The notes: generated by a model from the letters alone, not told the origin. DNA of 64,000 bases from Kluyvera ascorbata_C (GCF_044197065.1 NZ_JBIQOI010000003.1:277411-341410), one strand, 5' to 3'; numbered from the stretch's first letter, positions 53,333 to 63,459 are shown. A program made the numbers and translations.

Positions 53333-55201
53333 ATGAGCACTGATAAGAAACAATCTTTATCAGCGATTACACTCGCTGCAATTGGCGTGGTATACGGCGA
53401 TATTGGTACCAGCCCTCTTTATACGCTTCGTGAATGTTTGTCTGGGCAGTTTGGTTTTGGCGTCGAACGTGACGCGGTTTTTGGCTTTCTGTCATTAATT
53501 TTCTGGCTGCTGATTTTTACCGTATCACTCAAATACATTACCTTCGTGATGCGGGCGGATAACGCCGGTGAAGGCGGGATCCTCACGCTGATGTCGCTTG
53601 CCGGGCGTAATACCTCCGCAAGAACCACATCGGTGCTGGTGATCCTTGGGCTTATTGGGGGAAGCTTCTTCTATGGTGAAGTGGTGATTACCCCGGCTAT
53701 CTCGGTGATGTCGGCGATCGAAGGTCTTGAGATCATCGCGCCAACGCTCGATACCTGGATTGTCCCCATCTCTATCATCGTCCTGACGCTGCTTTTTGCT
53801 ATCCAGAAGCACGGTACCAGCATGGTCGGCAAACTGTTCGCGCCGATAATGCTTATTTGGTTCTTGCTGCTGGCGGTGCTGGGCGCGCGGAGCATTATTG
53901 CTAACCCGGAAGTCCTGCATGCGCTGAATCCTTACTGGGCGGTGAACTTCTTCCTGCAATATAAAACCGTCTCCTTTGTGGCTCTGGGCGCGGTGGTGCT
54001 GTCGATTACCGGCGTGGAAGCGCTGTATGCCGACATGGGGCACTTCGGGAAATTACCGATTCGCCTGGCCTGGTTCTCGGTGGTGCTGCCTTCGCTGGTG
54101 CTGAACTACTTTGGTCAGGGCGCGCTGCTGTTAAAGCACCCGGAAGCCATTAAGAACCCGTTCTTCCTGCTGGCGCCTGATTGGGCGCTGATCCCAATGC
54201 TGGTGATTGCGGCATTGGCGACGGTTATCGCCTCTCAGGCGGTTATCTCCGGGGTCTTCTCGTTGACTCGCCAGGCGGTGCGCCTGGGGTATCTGTCACC
54301 GATGCGCATTATCCACACCTCGGAAATGGAGTCCGGCCAGATCTATATCCCGTTTATCAACTGGCTGCTTTATATCTCGGTGGTGGTGGTTATCGTCAGC
54401 TTTGAGCACTCCTCAAACCTGGCGGCGGCGTACGGTATTGCCGTGACCGGGACCATGGTGCTGACGACGATTCTGTTCACTACGGTGGCACGTAAGAACT
54501 GGCGCTGGAACAAGTTCTTTGTGGCGCTGCTGTTCGTGGCGTTTATGTGCATCGACATTCCGCTGTTCTCGGCGAACCTCGATAAAATCGTCTCCGGTGG
54601 TTGGCTGCCGCTGACGCTGGCGCTGATTATGTTCACCATCATGACTACCTGGAAAAGCGAGCGTTTCCGCCTGCTGCGTCGTATGCATGAGCACGGTAAC
54701 TCTCTGGAAGCGATGATCGCCTCACTGGAGAAATCGCCTCCGGTACGCGTACCGGGTACCGCGGTGTATATGTCTCGTGCGCTGAACGTAATTCCGTTCG
54801 CCATGCTGCATAACCTCAAGCACAACAAGGTGCTGCACGAGCGGGTTATCCTGCTGACGCTGCGTACTGAAGATGCGCCGTATGTGCATAACGTTCGCCG
54901 CGTGCAGATTGAGCAGCTCTCTCCAACCTTCTGGCGCGTGGTGGCCAGCTACGGCTGGCGTGAAACGCCAAACGTGGAAGAGGTGTTCCACCGCTGCGGC
55001 CTGGAAGGCTTAAGCTGCCGAATGATGGAAACCTCGTTCTTTATGTCGCATGAGTCGCTGATTGTCGGCAAGCGTCCGTGGTACCTGCGCCTGCGCGGCA
55101 AGCTCTACCTGCTGTTGCAGCGCAACGCGCTTCGCGCGCCGGATCAGTTCGAGATCCCGCCGAACCGGGTTATCGAACTGGGCACCCAGGTCGAAATCTA
55201 A
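53333..55201 (+). CDS. kup: Potassium:proton symporter Kup
   Basis: A 622-residue low-affinity K+ uptake protein with 12 helices and a soluble C-terminal domain. Family motifs are AIGVVYGDIGTSPLYTLRE (residues 16-34) and GGSFFYGEVVITPAISVMSA. The upstream ribosome site is weak (GAAAG), and a TTTCGT/ACGAAA hairpin (about 53309-53322) lies just before the start. Divergent from ravA. Confidence 0.98.
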   Translation: MSTDKKQSLSAITLAAIGVVYGDIGTSPLYTLRECLSGQFGFGVERDAVFGFLSLIFWLLIFTVSLKYITFVMRADNAGEGGILTLMSLAGRNTSARTTSVLVILGLIGGSFFYGEVVITPAISVMSAIEGLEIIAPTLDTWIVPISIIVLTLLFAIQKHGTSMVGKLFAPIMLIWFLLLAVLGARSIIANPEVLHALNPYWAVNFFLQYKTVSFVALGAVVLSITGVEALYADMGHFGKLPIRLAWFSVVLPSLVLNYFGQGALLLKHPEAIKNPFFLLAPDWALIPMLVIAALATVIASQAVISGVFSLTRQAVRLGYLSPMRIIHTSEMESGQIYIPFINWLLYISVVVVIVSFEHSSNLAAAYGIAVTGTMVLTTILFTTVARKNWRWNKFFVALLFVAFMCIDIPLFSANLDKIVSGGWLPLTLALIMFTIMTTWKSERFRLLRRMHEHGNSLEAMIASLEKSPPVRVPGTAVYMSRALNVIPFAMLHNLKHNKVLHERVILLTLRTEDAPYVHNVRRVQIEQLSPTFWRVVASYGWRETPNVEEVFHRCGLEGLSCRMMETSFFMSHESLIVGKRPWYLRLRGKLYLLLQRNALRAPDQFEIPPNRVIELGTQVEI

Positions 55202-55208
55202 TGCTATC

Positions 55209-55244
55209 AACGCCCTTCCTCATTCTGACGGAGGGCGTTTTTTT
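55209..55244 (+). terminator. Terminator after kup
   Basis: AACGCCCT/AGGGCGTT stem followed by a run of T. Confidence 0.85.
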
Positions 55245-55264
55245 ATCTCCCTTTCCTTCGTTCG

Positions 55265-55276
55265 CGAAACGTTTCG
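55265..55276. promoter_or_regulatory. Second RbsR-like palindrome upstream of rbsD
   Basis: CGAAACGTTTCG, the core of the main rbs operator, 79 bp upstream of it (centre to centre). A CRP-type half-site GATCACATTT begins 6 bases to its right. Confidence 0.55.
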
Positions 55277-55340
55277 ATGGCGATCACATTTCTATAACCT
55301 GATGGTGGTTTTCTGTTCGTTCTTCAGATTAAACTTATGT

Positions 55341-55358
55341 TAGCGAAACGTTTCGCTA
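55341..55358. promoter_or_regulatory. RbsR operator at the rbs promoter
   Basis: A perfect 18-bp palindrome TAGCGAAACGTTTCGCTA, 18 bp before the rbsD ATG. It matches the E. coli rbs operator. The -10 candidate TATGTT overlaps its left edge. Confidence 0.85.
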
Positions 55359-55376
55359 GTGGAGCAAGAAAACAAA

Positions 55377-55796
55377 ATGAAGAAAGGCACGGTACTCAAC
55401 TCTGAAATCTCGTCGGTTATCTCCCGTTTGGGGCATACCGATACGCTGGTGGTGTGCGATGCGGGCTTACCTATTCCCCGCAGCACGGCGCGCATTGATA
55501 TGGCGCTGACCCAGGGCGTTCCCACCTTTATGCAGGTGCTGGGCGTGGTGACGCAAGAGATGCAGGTCGAGGCCGCCATTCTCGCCGCGGAAATTCAACA
55601 ACATAATCCGCAGCTCCACGAAGCGTTGCTCAAACACATTGAGCAGCTGCAGCAACACCAGGGAAACACCATTGATGTTCGTTACGTCTCACATGAACAG
55701 TTCAAACAACAAACCGCAGACAGTCAGGCGGTGATTCGCAGCGGGGAGTGTTCCCCGTATGCGAATATCATTCTCTGTGCTGGCGTCACCTTCTGA
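55377..55796 (+). CDS. rbsD: D-ribose pyranase RbsD
   Basis: A 139-residue enzyme converting pyranose to furanose ribose. It starts MKKGTVLNSEISSVISRLGH (catalytic His20) and ends SGECSPYANIILCAGVTF. The ATG at 55377 gives the E. coli length. First gene of rbsDACBK. Confidence 0.98.
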   Translation: MKKGTVLNSEISSVISRLGHTDTLVVCDAGLPIPRSTARIDMALTQGVPTFMQVLGVVTQEMQVEAAILAAEIQQHNPQLHEALLKHIEQLQQHQGNTIDVRYVSHEQFKQQTADSQAVIRSGECSPYANIILCAGVTF

Positions 55797-55803
55797 GGCC
55801 ATC

Positions 55804-57309
55804 ATGGACGCACTCTTACAACTGAAAGGGATCGATAAATCGTTCCCGGGCGTAAAGGCGCTCTCCGGCGCCGCGCTGAACGTCTACTCCGGTCGCGTGA
55901 TGGCGCTGGTGGGCGAAAACGGCGCGGGCAAATCCACCATGATGAAAGTGCTGACCGGGATCTACGCCCGCGATGCCGGCTCATTATTATGGTTGGGTAA
56001 AGAGACTACCTTTAACGGTCCAAAATCGTCCCAGGAAGCCGGTATCGGCATCATCCACCAGGAGCTGAACCTGATCCCGCAACTGACGATTGCCGAGAAC
56101 ATTTTCCTCGGCCGTGAGTTCGTGAATCGCTTTGGCAAAATTGACTGGAAGAAGATGTATGCCGAGGCCGATATCCTGCTGGCAAAACTCAATCTGCGCT
56201 TTAAGAGCGACCGCCTGGTGGGCGACCTCTCTATCGGCGATCAGCAGATGGTGGAAATTGCCAAGGTGCTGAGCTTTGAGTCGAAGGTCATCGTCATGGA
56301 TGAACCGACCGATGCACTGACCGATACTGAAACCGAATCCCTGTTCCGCGTCATCCGCGAGCTGAAATCGCAGGGACGCGGCATTGTCTATATCTCCCAC
56401 CGCATGAAAGAGATTTTCGAGATCTGCGACGACGTCACCGTGTTTCGCGACGGGCAGTTTATTGCCGAGCGTGAAGTGGCGAGCCTCGACGAAGACCTTC
56501 TGATTGAAATGATGGTTGGGCGCAAACTCGAAGATCAGTACCCGCATCTTGATAAAGAACCGGGTGAGATCCGCCTGAAGGTGGACGCGCTGTGCGGGCC
56601 GGGCGTGGAAAACGTCTCCTTCACCCTGCGTAAAGGCGAAATCCTTGGCGTCGCCGGGCTAATGGGCGCTGGACGTACCGAACTGATGAAGGTGCTGTAC
56701 GGCGCGCTGCCGCGCACCAGCGGCTACGTGACTCTCGACGGCCATGAAGTGGTGACCCGTTCACCGCAGGACGGCCTGGCAAACGGCATCGTTTATATCT
56801 CCGAAGACCGTAAGCGCGATGGCCTGGTGCTGGGCATGTCGGTGAAAGAGAACATGTCGCTAACCGCGCTGCGCTACTTCAGCCGTGCCGGTGGTGGCCT
56901 GAAGCATAAAGATGAACAGCAGGCGGTCGGCGACTTTATCCGCCTGTTTAACGTTAAAACGCCTTCCATGGAACAGGCTATCGGCCTGCTCTCCGGCGGT
57001 AACCAGCAGAAAGTGGCGATTGCCCGCGGCCTGATGACTCGTCCGAAGGTGCTGATCCTCGATGAGCCGACGCGCGGCGTCGACGTGGGGGCGAAGAAAG
57101 AGATTTATCAGCTTATCAACCAGTTCAAAGCCGACGGCTTGAGCATCATTCTGGTCTCTTCAGAGATGCCGGAAGTCTTGGGGATGAGCGATCGCATTAT
57201 TGTGATGCATGAAGGGCATCTCGGCGGTGAGTTTTCACGCGAGCAGGCCACCCAGGAAGTATTAATGGCTGCCGCAGTGGGCAAGCTTAACCGCGTGAAC
57301 CAGGAGTAA
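55804..57309 (+). CDS. rbsA: Ribose ABC transporter ATPase RbsA
   Basis: A 501-residue protein with two ABC domains. The first has Walker A GENGAGKST and signature LSIGDQQ. The second has the degenerate Walker A GLMGAGRTE, usual in RbsA, and signature LSGGNQQKVAIARG. The ATG at 55804 is preferred over the open frame to 55759. It lies 7 bp after rbsD. Confidence 0.98.
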   Translation: MDALLQLKGIDKSFPGVKALSGAALNVYSGRVMALVGENGAGKSTMMKVLTGIYARDAGSLLWLGKETTFNGPKSSQEAGIGIIHQELNLIPQLTIAENIFLGREFVNRFGKIDWKKMYAEADILLAKLNLRFKSDRLVGDLSIGDQQMVEIAKVLSFESKVIVMDEPTDALTDTETESLFRVIRELKSQGRGIVYISHRMKEIFEICDDVTVFRDGQFIAEREVASLDEDLLIEMMVGRKLEDQYPHLDKEPGEIRLKVDALCGPGVENVSFTLRKGEILGVAGLMGAGRTELMKVLYGALPRTSGYVTLDGHEVVTRSPQDGLANGIVYISEDRKRDGLVLGMSVKENMSLTALRYFSRAGGGLKHKDEQQAVGDFIRLFNVKTPSMEQAIGLLSGGNQQKVAIARGLMTRPKVLILDEPTRGVDVGAKKEIYQLINQFKADGLSIILVSSEMPEVLGMSDRIIVMHEGHLGGEFSREQATQEVLMAAAVGKLNRVNQE

Positions 57310-57314
57310 AAAAG

Positions 57315-58280
57315 ATGACAACCCAGTCTGTGGCGGGTCGCCGCTATTTCACTAAAGCATGGCTGCTGGAGCAAAAATCGCTGATAGCCCTGCTGGTGCT
57401 GATAGCGATTGTATCGACCATGAGCCCGAACTTTTTTACCGTCAATAACCTGTTCAACATCCTGCAGCAAACCTCCGTGAATGCGATCATGGCGGTCGGG
57501 ATGACGCTGGTCATTTTAACGTCAGGAATCGACCTGTCCGTCGGTTCTCTGCTGGCGTTGACCGGCGCGGTCGCCGCGTCGATTGTGGGCATCGAAGTTA
57601 ATGCGCTGGTGGCGGTTGCTGCCGCACTCGCATTAGGTGCCGCAATCGGGGCCGTTACCGGCGTTATCGTCGCCAAAGGTCGCGTTCAGGCCTTTATCGC
57701 CACGCTGGTGATGATGCTGCTGCTGCGCGGCGTGACCATGGTGTACACCAACGGCAGTCCGGTAAATACCGGGTTTACCGATAACGCTGATGTCTTTGGC
57801 TGGTTCGGGATTGGTCGTCCGCTGGGCATTCCTACCCCGGTATGGATCATGGGGATTGTCTTCCTGGCCGCGTGGTACATGCTGCATCACACCCGTCTGG
57901 GTCGTTATATCTATGCGCTGGGCGGCAACGAAGCGGCAACGCGTCTTTCCGGTATCAGCGTTAATAAAGTCAAAATTATCGTCTACTCTCTGTGCGGGCT
58001 GCTGTCGGCGCTGGCGGGGATTATCGAAGTGGCGCGTCTCTCCTCTGCGCAACCGACGGCGGGTACCGGCTATGAGCTGGATGCTATCGCGGCGGTGGTG
58101 CTGGGTGGTACCAGCCTGGCAGGCGGTAAAGGTCGTATCGTCGGCACGCTTATTGGTGCGCTGATTCTTGGGTTCTTGAACAACGGTTTGAACTTGTTAG
58201 GCGTTTCTTCTTATTACCAGATGATCGTTAAAGCAGTCGTCATTTTGCTGGCGGTGCTGGTGGACAACAAAAAGCAGTAA
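57315..58280 (+). CDS. rbsC: Ribose ABC transporter permease RbsC
   Basis: A 321-residue inner-membrane permease of the BPD_transp_2 type. Helical segments include ALLVLIAIVSTMSP, and the family block SVGSLLALTGAVAAS. Length equals E. coli. 5 bp after rbsA. Confidence 0.98.
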   Translation: MTTQSVAGRRYFTKAWLLEQKSLIALLVLIAIVSTMSPNFFTVNNLFNILQQTSVNAIMAVGMTLVILTSGIDLSVGSLLALTGAVAASIVGIEVNALVAVAAALALGAAIGAVTGVIVAKGRVQAFIATLVMMLLLRGVTMVYTNGSPVNTGFTDNADVFGWFGIGRPLGIPTPVWIMGIVFLAAWYMLHHTRLGRYIYALGGNEAATRLSGISVNKVKIIVYSLCGLLSALAGIIEVARLSSAQPTAGTGYELDAIAAVVLGGTSLAGGKGRIVGTLIGALILGFLNNGLNLLGVSSYYQMIVKAVVILLAVLVDNKKQ

Positions 58281-58307
58281 TTCACGACACTACAGGACAT
58301 CTTAGAT

Positions 58308-59198
58308 ATGAACATGAAAAAACTGGCTACCCTGGTTTCTGCGGTTGCGCTGAGCGCCACCGTGAGTGCGAACGCGATGGCGAAAGACACCATTGCGCTG
58401 GTTATCTCTACCCTGAATAACCCGTTCTTCGTCTCCCTGAAGGATGGCGCGCAGAAAGAAGCCGATAAACTGGGTTACAACCTGGTGGTTCTGGATTCAC
58501 AGAATAACCCGGCGAAAGAGCTGGCTAACGTTCAGGATTTAACGGTTCGTGGCACCAAAATTCTGCTGATTAACCCAACGGATTCCGATGCGGTAGGTAA
58601 CGCTATCAAGATGGCTAACCAGGCGAAAATCCCGGTAATCACCCTTGACCGTGTGGCTTCTAAAGGCGACGTCGTGAGCCACATTGCTTCCGATAACGTG
58701 CTGGGCGGCAAAATTGCCGGTGATTACATCGCGAAGAAAGCCGGTGAAGGCGCGAAGGTTATCGAACTGCAGGGGATTGCCGGGACGTCCGCAGCGCGCG
58801 AGCGTGGCGAAGGTTTCCAGCAGGCCGTTGCTGCTCACAAATTTAACGTCCTGGCGAGCCAGCCTGCCGACTTCGACCGTACTAAAGGTCTGAACGTGAT
58901 GCAGAACCTGCTGACTGCGCATCCGGACGTGAAAGCGGTCTTTGCACAGAACGATGAAATGGCGCTGGGCGCACTGCGTGCGCTGCAGACTGCCGGTAAA
59001 TCCGATGTGATGGTGGTTGGGTTTGACGGTACGCCAGATGGCGAGAAAGCGGTAAAAGATGGCAAACTGGCGGCGACTATCGCGCAGTTACCTGACCAGA
59101 TCGGCGCAACCGGCGTGGAAACCGCTGACAAAGTGCTGAAAGGCGAAAAGGTCCAGGCGAAATATCCTGTTGACCTGAAGCTGGTAATTAAGCAGTAA
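58308..59198 (+). CDS. rbsB: Periplasmic ribose-binding protein RbsB
   Basis: A 296-residue binding protein that feeds RbsAC and presents ribose to the Trg chemoreceptor. Signal peptide cleaved near AMA|K (residue 25). Ribose pocket segments include STLNNPFFVSLKDGAQ and VVGFDGTPDG. Confidence 0.99.
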   Translation: MNMKKLATLVSAVALSATVSANAMAKDTIALVISTLNNPFFVSLKDGAQKEADKLGYNLVVLDSQNNPAKELANVQDLTVRGTKILLINPTDSDAVGNAIKMANQAKIPVITLDRVASKGDVVSHIASDNVLGGKIAGDYIAKKAGEGAKVIELQGIAGTSAARERGEGFQQAVAAHKFNVLASQPADFDRTKGLNVMQNLLTAHPDVKAVFAQNDEMALGALRALQTAGKSDVMVVGFDGTPDGEKAVKDGKLAATIAQLPDQIGATGVETADKVLKGEKVQAKYPVDLKLVIKQ

Positions 59199-59260
59199 TA
59201 ACGCGAGTGCGATTCAGGCTCTTAGCCTGAGGGACAACATCAAAAATAAAAGCAGGGCAC

Positions 59261-59288
59261 GCGCCACCGGTGAGTCAGCCGGTGGCGC
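59261..59288. repeat. Hairpin between rbsB and rbsK
   Basis: GCGCCACCGG/CCGGTGGCGC with an 8-base loop, without a T-run. It probably stabilises rbsB mRNA and lowers rbsK expression. Confidence 0.65.
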
Positions 59289-59309
59289 ATCTTACCGGAC
59301 ATACCGAAA

Positions 59310-60239
59310 ATGAAAACCGCAGGCAAACTCGTCGTCCTTGGCAGCATCAATGCCGATCACATTCTCAATCTTGAATCATTTCCGACGCCTGGCGAAACTG
59401 TCACCGGTAACCATTATCAGGTCGCTTTTGGCGGTAAAGGTGCTAATCAGGCGGTAGCTGCTGGCCGCAGCGGTGCGGATATTGCGTTTATTGCCTGTAC
59501 GGGCGATGACGATATCGGCGAGCGTATCCGTAAGCAGTTACAGGTTGACCGCATTGATACCGCGCCAGTGAGCGCCGTGGCGGGCGAGTCGACCGGCGTG
59601 GCGCTGATCTTCGTGAACGGAGAAGGCGAAAACGTCATTGGTATCCATGCCGGAGCCAACGCCGCATTATCCACCGCGTTAGTCGACGCGCAGCGCGAGC
59701 GTATCGCCCAGGCTGACGCGCTGCTGATGCAGCTTGAATCCCCGCTGGACAGCGTACTGCTGGCCGCGCAGATTGCCCACCAGAACCAGACCACCGTGGT
59801 ATTAAACCCGGCCCCGGCGCGCGCGCTGTCGGATGAGTTGCTGTCGCTGGTGGATATCATTACCCCGAACGAAACCGAAGCAGAGAAGCTGACGGGCGTA
59901 CGGGTAGAAAACGATGAAGACGCAGCGAAAGCCGCGCAGGTGCTGCATGCCAAAGGTATCGACACGGTGATAATCACCCTCGGCAGCCGTGGCGTATGGG
60001 CCAGCGTGAAGGGCGAAGGTCGTCGCGTGCCGGGCTTTAAAGTTCAGGCCATCGATACCATTGCAGCGGGCGATACCTTTAACGGTGCGTTGATGACCGC
60101 GCTGCTGGAAAATACGCCGCTGGCGGAGGCGCTGCGCTTTGCTCATGTAGCCGCGGCCATTGCGGTTACGCGTAAAGGCGCTCAGCCATCGGTTCCGTGG
60201 CGTGAAGAGATCGACGAATTCTTACGTCTACAGGGGTAA
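59310..60239 (+). CDS. rbsK: Ribokinase RbsK
   Basis: A 309-residue PfkB-family kinase making ribose-5-phosphate. Substrate motif GGKGANQAVAAGRSG (residues 41-55) and the catalytic Asp motif AAGDTFNGAL near residue 253. Confidence 0.99.
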   Translation: MKTAGKLVVLGSINADHILNLESFPTPGETVTGNHYQVAFGGKGANQAVAAGRSGADIAFIACTGDDDIGERIRKQLQVDRIDTAPVSAVAGESTGVALIFVNGEGENVIGIHAGANAALSTALVDAQRERIAQADALLMQLESPLDSVLLAAQIAHQNQTTVVLNPAPARALSDELLSLVDIITPNETEAEKLTGVRVENDEDAAKAAQVLHAKGIDTVIITLGSRGVWASVKGEGRRVPGFKVQAIDTIAAGDTFNGALMTALLENTPLAEALRFAHVAAAIAVTRKGAQPSVPWREEIDEFLRLQG

Positions 60240-60242
60240 TGC

Positions 60243-61235
60243 TTGGCCACGATGAAGGATGTTGCTCGCCTGGCGGGCGTTTCCACCTCTACGGTATCGC
60301 ACGTCATCAATAAAGACCGGTTCGTCAGCGATGCTGTTACCGAGAAAGTTGATGCGGCCATCAAAACGCTGAACTACGCGCCGTCGGCGCTGGCGCGTAG
60401 CCTCAAGCTGAATCAGACCCACACGATTGGCATGCTGATCACCGCCAGTACCAACCCGTTCTACTCTGAACTGGTGCGCGGCGTAGAACGCAGCTGTTTT
60501 GAGCGTGGCTACAGCCTGGTGCTGTGCAATACCGAAGGCGACGAGCAGCGGATGAACCGCAATCTTGAGACGCTGATGCAAAAACGCGTCGATGGGCTGC
60601 TGTTGCTGTGCACCGAAACGCACCAGCCGTCGCTGGAGATCATGCAGCGCTACCCTTCTATTCCTTCCGTGATGATGGACTGGGCACCGTTCGACGGCGA
60701 CAGCGACCTGATTCAGGACAACTCGCTGCTCGGCGGCGATATGGCGACCCGTTACCTGATTGAACGCGGCCATACGCGCATTGCTTGTATTGCTGGCCCG
60801 CTAGATAAAACTCCTGCGCGTCTGCGGCTGGAAGGATATCGGGAAGCGATGCATAACGCGAAGCTGCCTATTCTGGACGGCTATGAAATTACCAGCGACT
60901 TCGAATTTGGTGGCGGTCTGGAGGCGATGCAGCAGTTGTTAAAGCATCCCGAGCGTCCGGATGCGGTGTTTGTCGGCAATGACGCCATGGCGGTCGGTGC
61001 CTATCAAGCGTTGTATCAGGCCGGTTTGCGTATTCCGCAGGACATGGCGGTAATTGGCTATGACGATATCGAGCTGGCGCGCTATATGACGCCGCCGCTG
61101 ACCACCATTCACCAACCGAAAGATGAACTGGGCGAGCTGGCGATTGATGTGTTGATTCATCGCATCGCGCAGCCCGGGCAGAAACAGCAGCGTATGCAGC
61201 TGACGCCCGAGCTGGTGGTTCGCGGCTCCGTGTGA
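60243..61235 (+). CDS. rbsR: Ribose operon repressor RbsR
   Basis: A 330-residue LacI-family repressor of rbs. The N-terminal HTH is TMKDVARLAGVSTSTVSHVI, followed by a ribose-binding core. It starts with TTG at 60243 (MATMKDV), or with the ATG three codons on; it is 3 bp after rbsK and read with it. Confidence 0.97.
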   Translation: MATMKDVARLAGVSTSTVSHVINKDRFVSDAVTEKVDAAIKTLNYAPSALARSLKLNQTHTIGMLITASTNPFYSELVRGVERSCFERGYSLVLCNTEGDEQRMNRNLETLMQKRVDGLLLLCTETHQPSLEIMQRYPSIPSVMMDWAPFDGDSDLIQDNSLLGGDMATRYLIERGHTRIACIAGPLDKTPARLRLEGYREAMHNAKLPILDGYEITSDFEFGGGLEAMQQLLKHPERPDAVFVGNDAMAVGAYQALYQAGLRIPQDMAVIGYDDIELARYMTPPLTTIHQPKDELGELAIDVLIHRIAQPGQKQQRMQLTPELVVRGSV

Positions 61236-61237
61236 GC

Positions 61238-62626
61238 TTAGTGCTTTTCTTTTATTAAGTTGCGGCCATCTTTCGGCCGCAGCAGCAGGAACATCAGCGC
61301 GGATATCGCCGTAATCACGCCCATGGTAATAAAGGTATAGTGGAACTGATCGATGGTTGACCCCACGATACTCTGATACGAACGCAGCACCGCGGCGCTG
61401 ATAGCAACGCCAAGGCTAATCGACAGCTGCTGCGTCACCGCCAGCAGGCTATTGCCGCCGCTGGCATTATCGTCCGTCAGGTCAGCAAGCGTAATGGTGT
61501 TCATCGACGTGAACTGCGTCGACATCGCCATCCCCAGCACGAGCAGCGGCAGAATCAGCATCCATATCGGCATCGACGGCGACTGCAGCGAGAACTGCGC
61601 GATCATCAGCCCGATAAACAGCGTGACCCCCACCAGTGTTTTTCGATAGCCCAAACGACGTAGTACGGCAGTGACGGTCGATTTCGCAATAATCGAACCG
61701 ATTGCCGTCGGCGCCATCATGCAGCCGGCGATCAGTGCCGGATAACCAAAGCCCACCTGTAGCATCAATGGCATCAGGAACGGTACACAGCCGGTGCCCA
61801 GACGTGTTGCCAGATTACCCGCGATGCCGACGGAAAAGGTGCGCGTTTTAAACAGCGACAGTGAAATCAGCGGTGTAGGGTGTTTGCGTGCATGGCGGAT
61901 ATAGGCCAGCAGCAGAATGATACTGAGCAGGACTATCATTAAGGCCACCCAGCCCGACACGATTTGCTCCCCTAGCAACTCCATACCGATGGAGAACAGT
62001 ACCAGGCTTAGCCCGAAGAGCAGAAAACCGGAGAAATCGAAGCGTCGCCGCGGCGTGGTGAAGTTCGGCATGTATTTCCGGGCGTACAGCATCCCGATAA
62101 TGCCAATCGGTATGTTAATGAGGAAAATCCAGTGCCAGGTTGCCCAGGTGACGAATACGCCGCCGAGTACCGGGCCAAGAATCGGGCCAATCAAACCTGG
62201 CATGGTGACAAAGTTGAGCACCGGCAGCAGTTCGCTACGCGGATAGGCGCGTAGTAACGCCAGGCGTGCAACGGGCATCATCATGGCGCCGCCAATCCCT
62301 TGGATCACCCGGAAGATAACCAGCTCGGTCAATGAAGAAGAGAGCGCGCAGGCCAGAGATCCCAGGGTGAACAGGCTCACCGCTAACATAAAGACGCGAC
62401 GGGTACCGAAACGGTCGGCCAGCCAGCCGCTAACCGGGATCAGCATGGCGACGGTTAGCGTGTAGCTGATAATGGCCGACTGCATGGCCAGAGGTGAACG
62501 GTTAAGGCTATGGGCGATGGCGGGAAGCGCTGTATTCAGGATAGTGGCATCCAACGCCTGCATAAAGAAGGCCATTGCCGCTATCCACGGCAGGCCAGCC
62601 ATACTCCGCGCTTTCTTTTCTGTCAT
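61238..62626 (-). CDS. hsrA: MFS transporter HsrA (DHA2 family)
   Basis: A 462-residue, about 14-helix exporter of the inner membrane, called YieO/HsrA in E. coli. Motif A is GWLADRFGTRRVF and motif C lies at GLIGPILGPVLGGVF. The substrate is unknown. It converges with rbsR (2 bp apart). The C-terminus is shorter than in E. coli. Confidence 0.95.
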   Translation of the reverse strand: MTEKKARSMAGLPWIAAMAFFMQALDATILNTALPAIAHSLNRSPLAMQSAIISYTLTVAMLIPVSGWLADRFGTRRVFMLAVSLFTLGSLACALSSSLTELVIFRVIQGIGGAMMMPVARLALLRAYPRSELLPVLNFVTMPGLIGPILGPVLGGVFVTWATWHWIFLINIPIGIIGMLYARKYMPNFTTPRRRFDFSGFLLFGLSLVLFSIGMELLGEQIVSGWVALMIVLLSIILLLAYIRHARKHPTPLISLSLFKTRTFSVGIAGNLATRLGTGCVPFLMPLMLQVGFGYPALIAGCMMAPTAIGSIIAKSTVTAVLRRLGYRKTLVGVTLFIGLMIAQFSLQSPSMPIWMLILPLLVLGMAMSTQFTSMNTITLADLTDDNASGGNSLLAVTQQLSISLGVAISAAVLRSYQSIVGSTIDQFHYTFITMGVITAISALMFLLLRPKDGRNLIKEKH

Positions 62627-62636
62627 TCGATGTCCT

Positions 62637-63341
62637 TTATACCGCTTCCCGGATATGCGGTGCGTTTAATAAAGCCTGGCATGCCAGAAACGCCTGCTGA
62701 CCATCGCCGTCCTGTATTGCATCGACAATTGCCTGGTGGCTGGCAAGCTCAATTACTTCGTCTTCGGTAATCGAGGTAAAATAGATGTGGTAGACGGAGT
62801 GGAAAAGTTTGGCGAAAGAGGTCAGAAACGGATTCGCGCTCATTTCATAGATATGTTCGTGCCATGAGGTGTCGATGTCGATCCAGCGATTGCGGTCGAA
62901 TGCCTTCTCAAGCGTTGCCATCTCTTCCATTAATGTATTGAGGTGCGCCTTCTGCTCGGCGGTGCCTAATGTCGCTGCCAACATACAGGCCTGCGGCTCC
63001 AGGCTACGGCGAAGTACCAGAAAGTGTTTCATCACCGACTGGAAGTTATCGGTGGTCAGCCACCAGGAAATGAGCTCGGTGTCGAGGAAGTTCCAGTGTG
63101 CCTGTGGCATGACGCGCGTGCCAATACGTGGGCGTGGAAGCAGCATGCCTTTTGCTGAGAGTGTTTTTACCGCTTCACGAACAGCGGTTCGGCTCACGCC
63201 GAAAATTTCACCCAGCTCCATCTCACCCGGGAGAATGCTTTCCGGCGGGTATTCACCGGTGAGTATCTTCTGGGCTATTTTCTCAGCCAGGACCCAGGAG
63301 ATGTTCTTTTGAGCTGCCAGTTGCTGTGCGCTTAGAGACAT
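62637..63341 (-). CDS. yieP: YieP, FadR-subfamily GntR regulator
   Basis: A 234-residue GntR-family regulator. The winged HTH is ILPGEMELGEIFGVSRTAVR near residues 38-57, then an all-helical FCD ligand domain with EPQACMLAA and WHEHIYEMSANPF. The ATG at 63341 is chosen because AGGA lies 9 bases before it; the ATG at 63350 touches AGGA directly and could not use it. It is 10 bp upstream of hsrA and likely co-transcribed. Confidence 0.93.
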   Translation of the reverse strand: MSLSAQQLAAQKNISWVLAEKIAQKILTGEYPPESILPGEMELGEIFGVSRTAVREAVKTLSAKGMLLPRPRIGTRVMPQAHWNFLDTELISWWLTTDNFQSVMKHFLVLRRSLEPQACMLAATLGTAEQKAHLNTLMEEMATLEKAFDRNRWIDIDTSWHEHIYEMSANPFLTSFAKLFHSVYHIYFTSITEDEVIELASHQAIVDAIQDGDGQQAFLACQALLNAPHIREAV

Positions 63342-63459
63342 AAATGCCATTCCTATTATTTATCTTTCTTTAGTATGCCATTTGACGTGCTGAATCGGTG
63401 TTAAAAACAGCAATTCAGGCTTTTTACGACGCATTGCTGCACGATTTGTTGAAAAAGAA

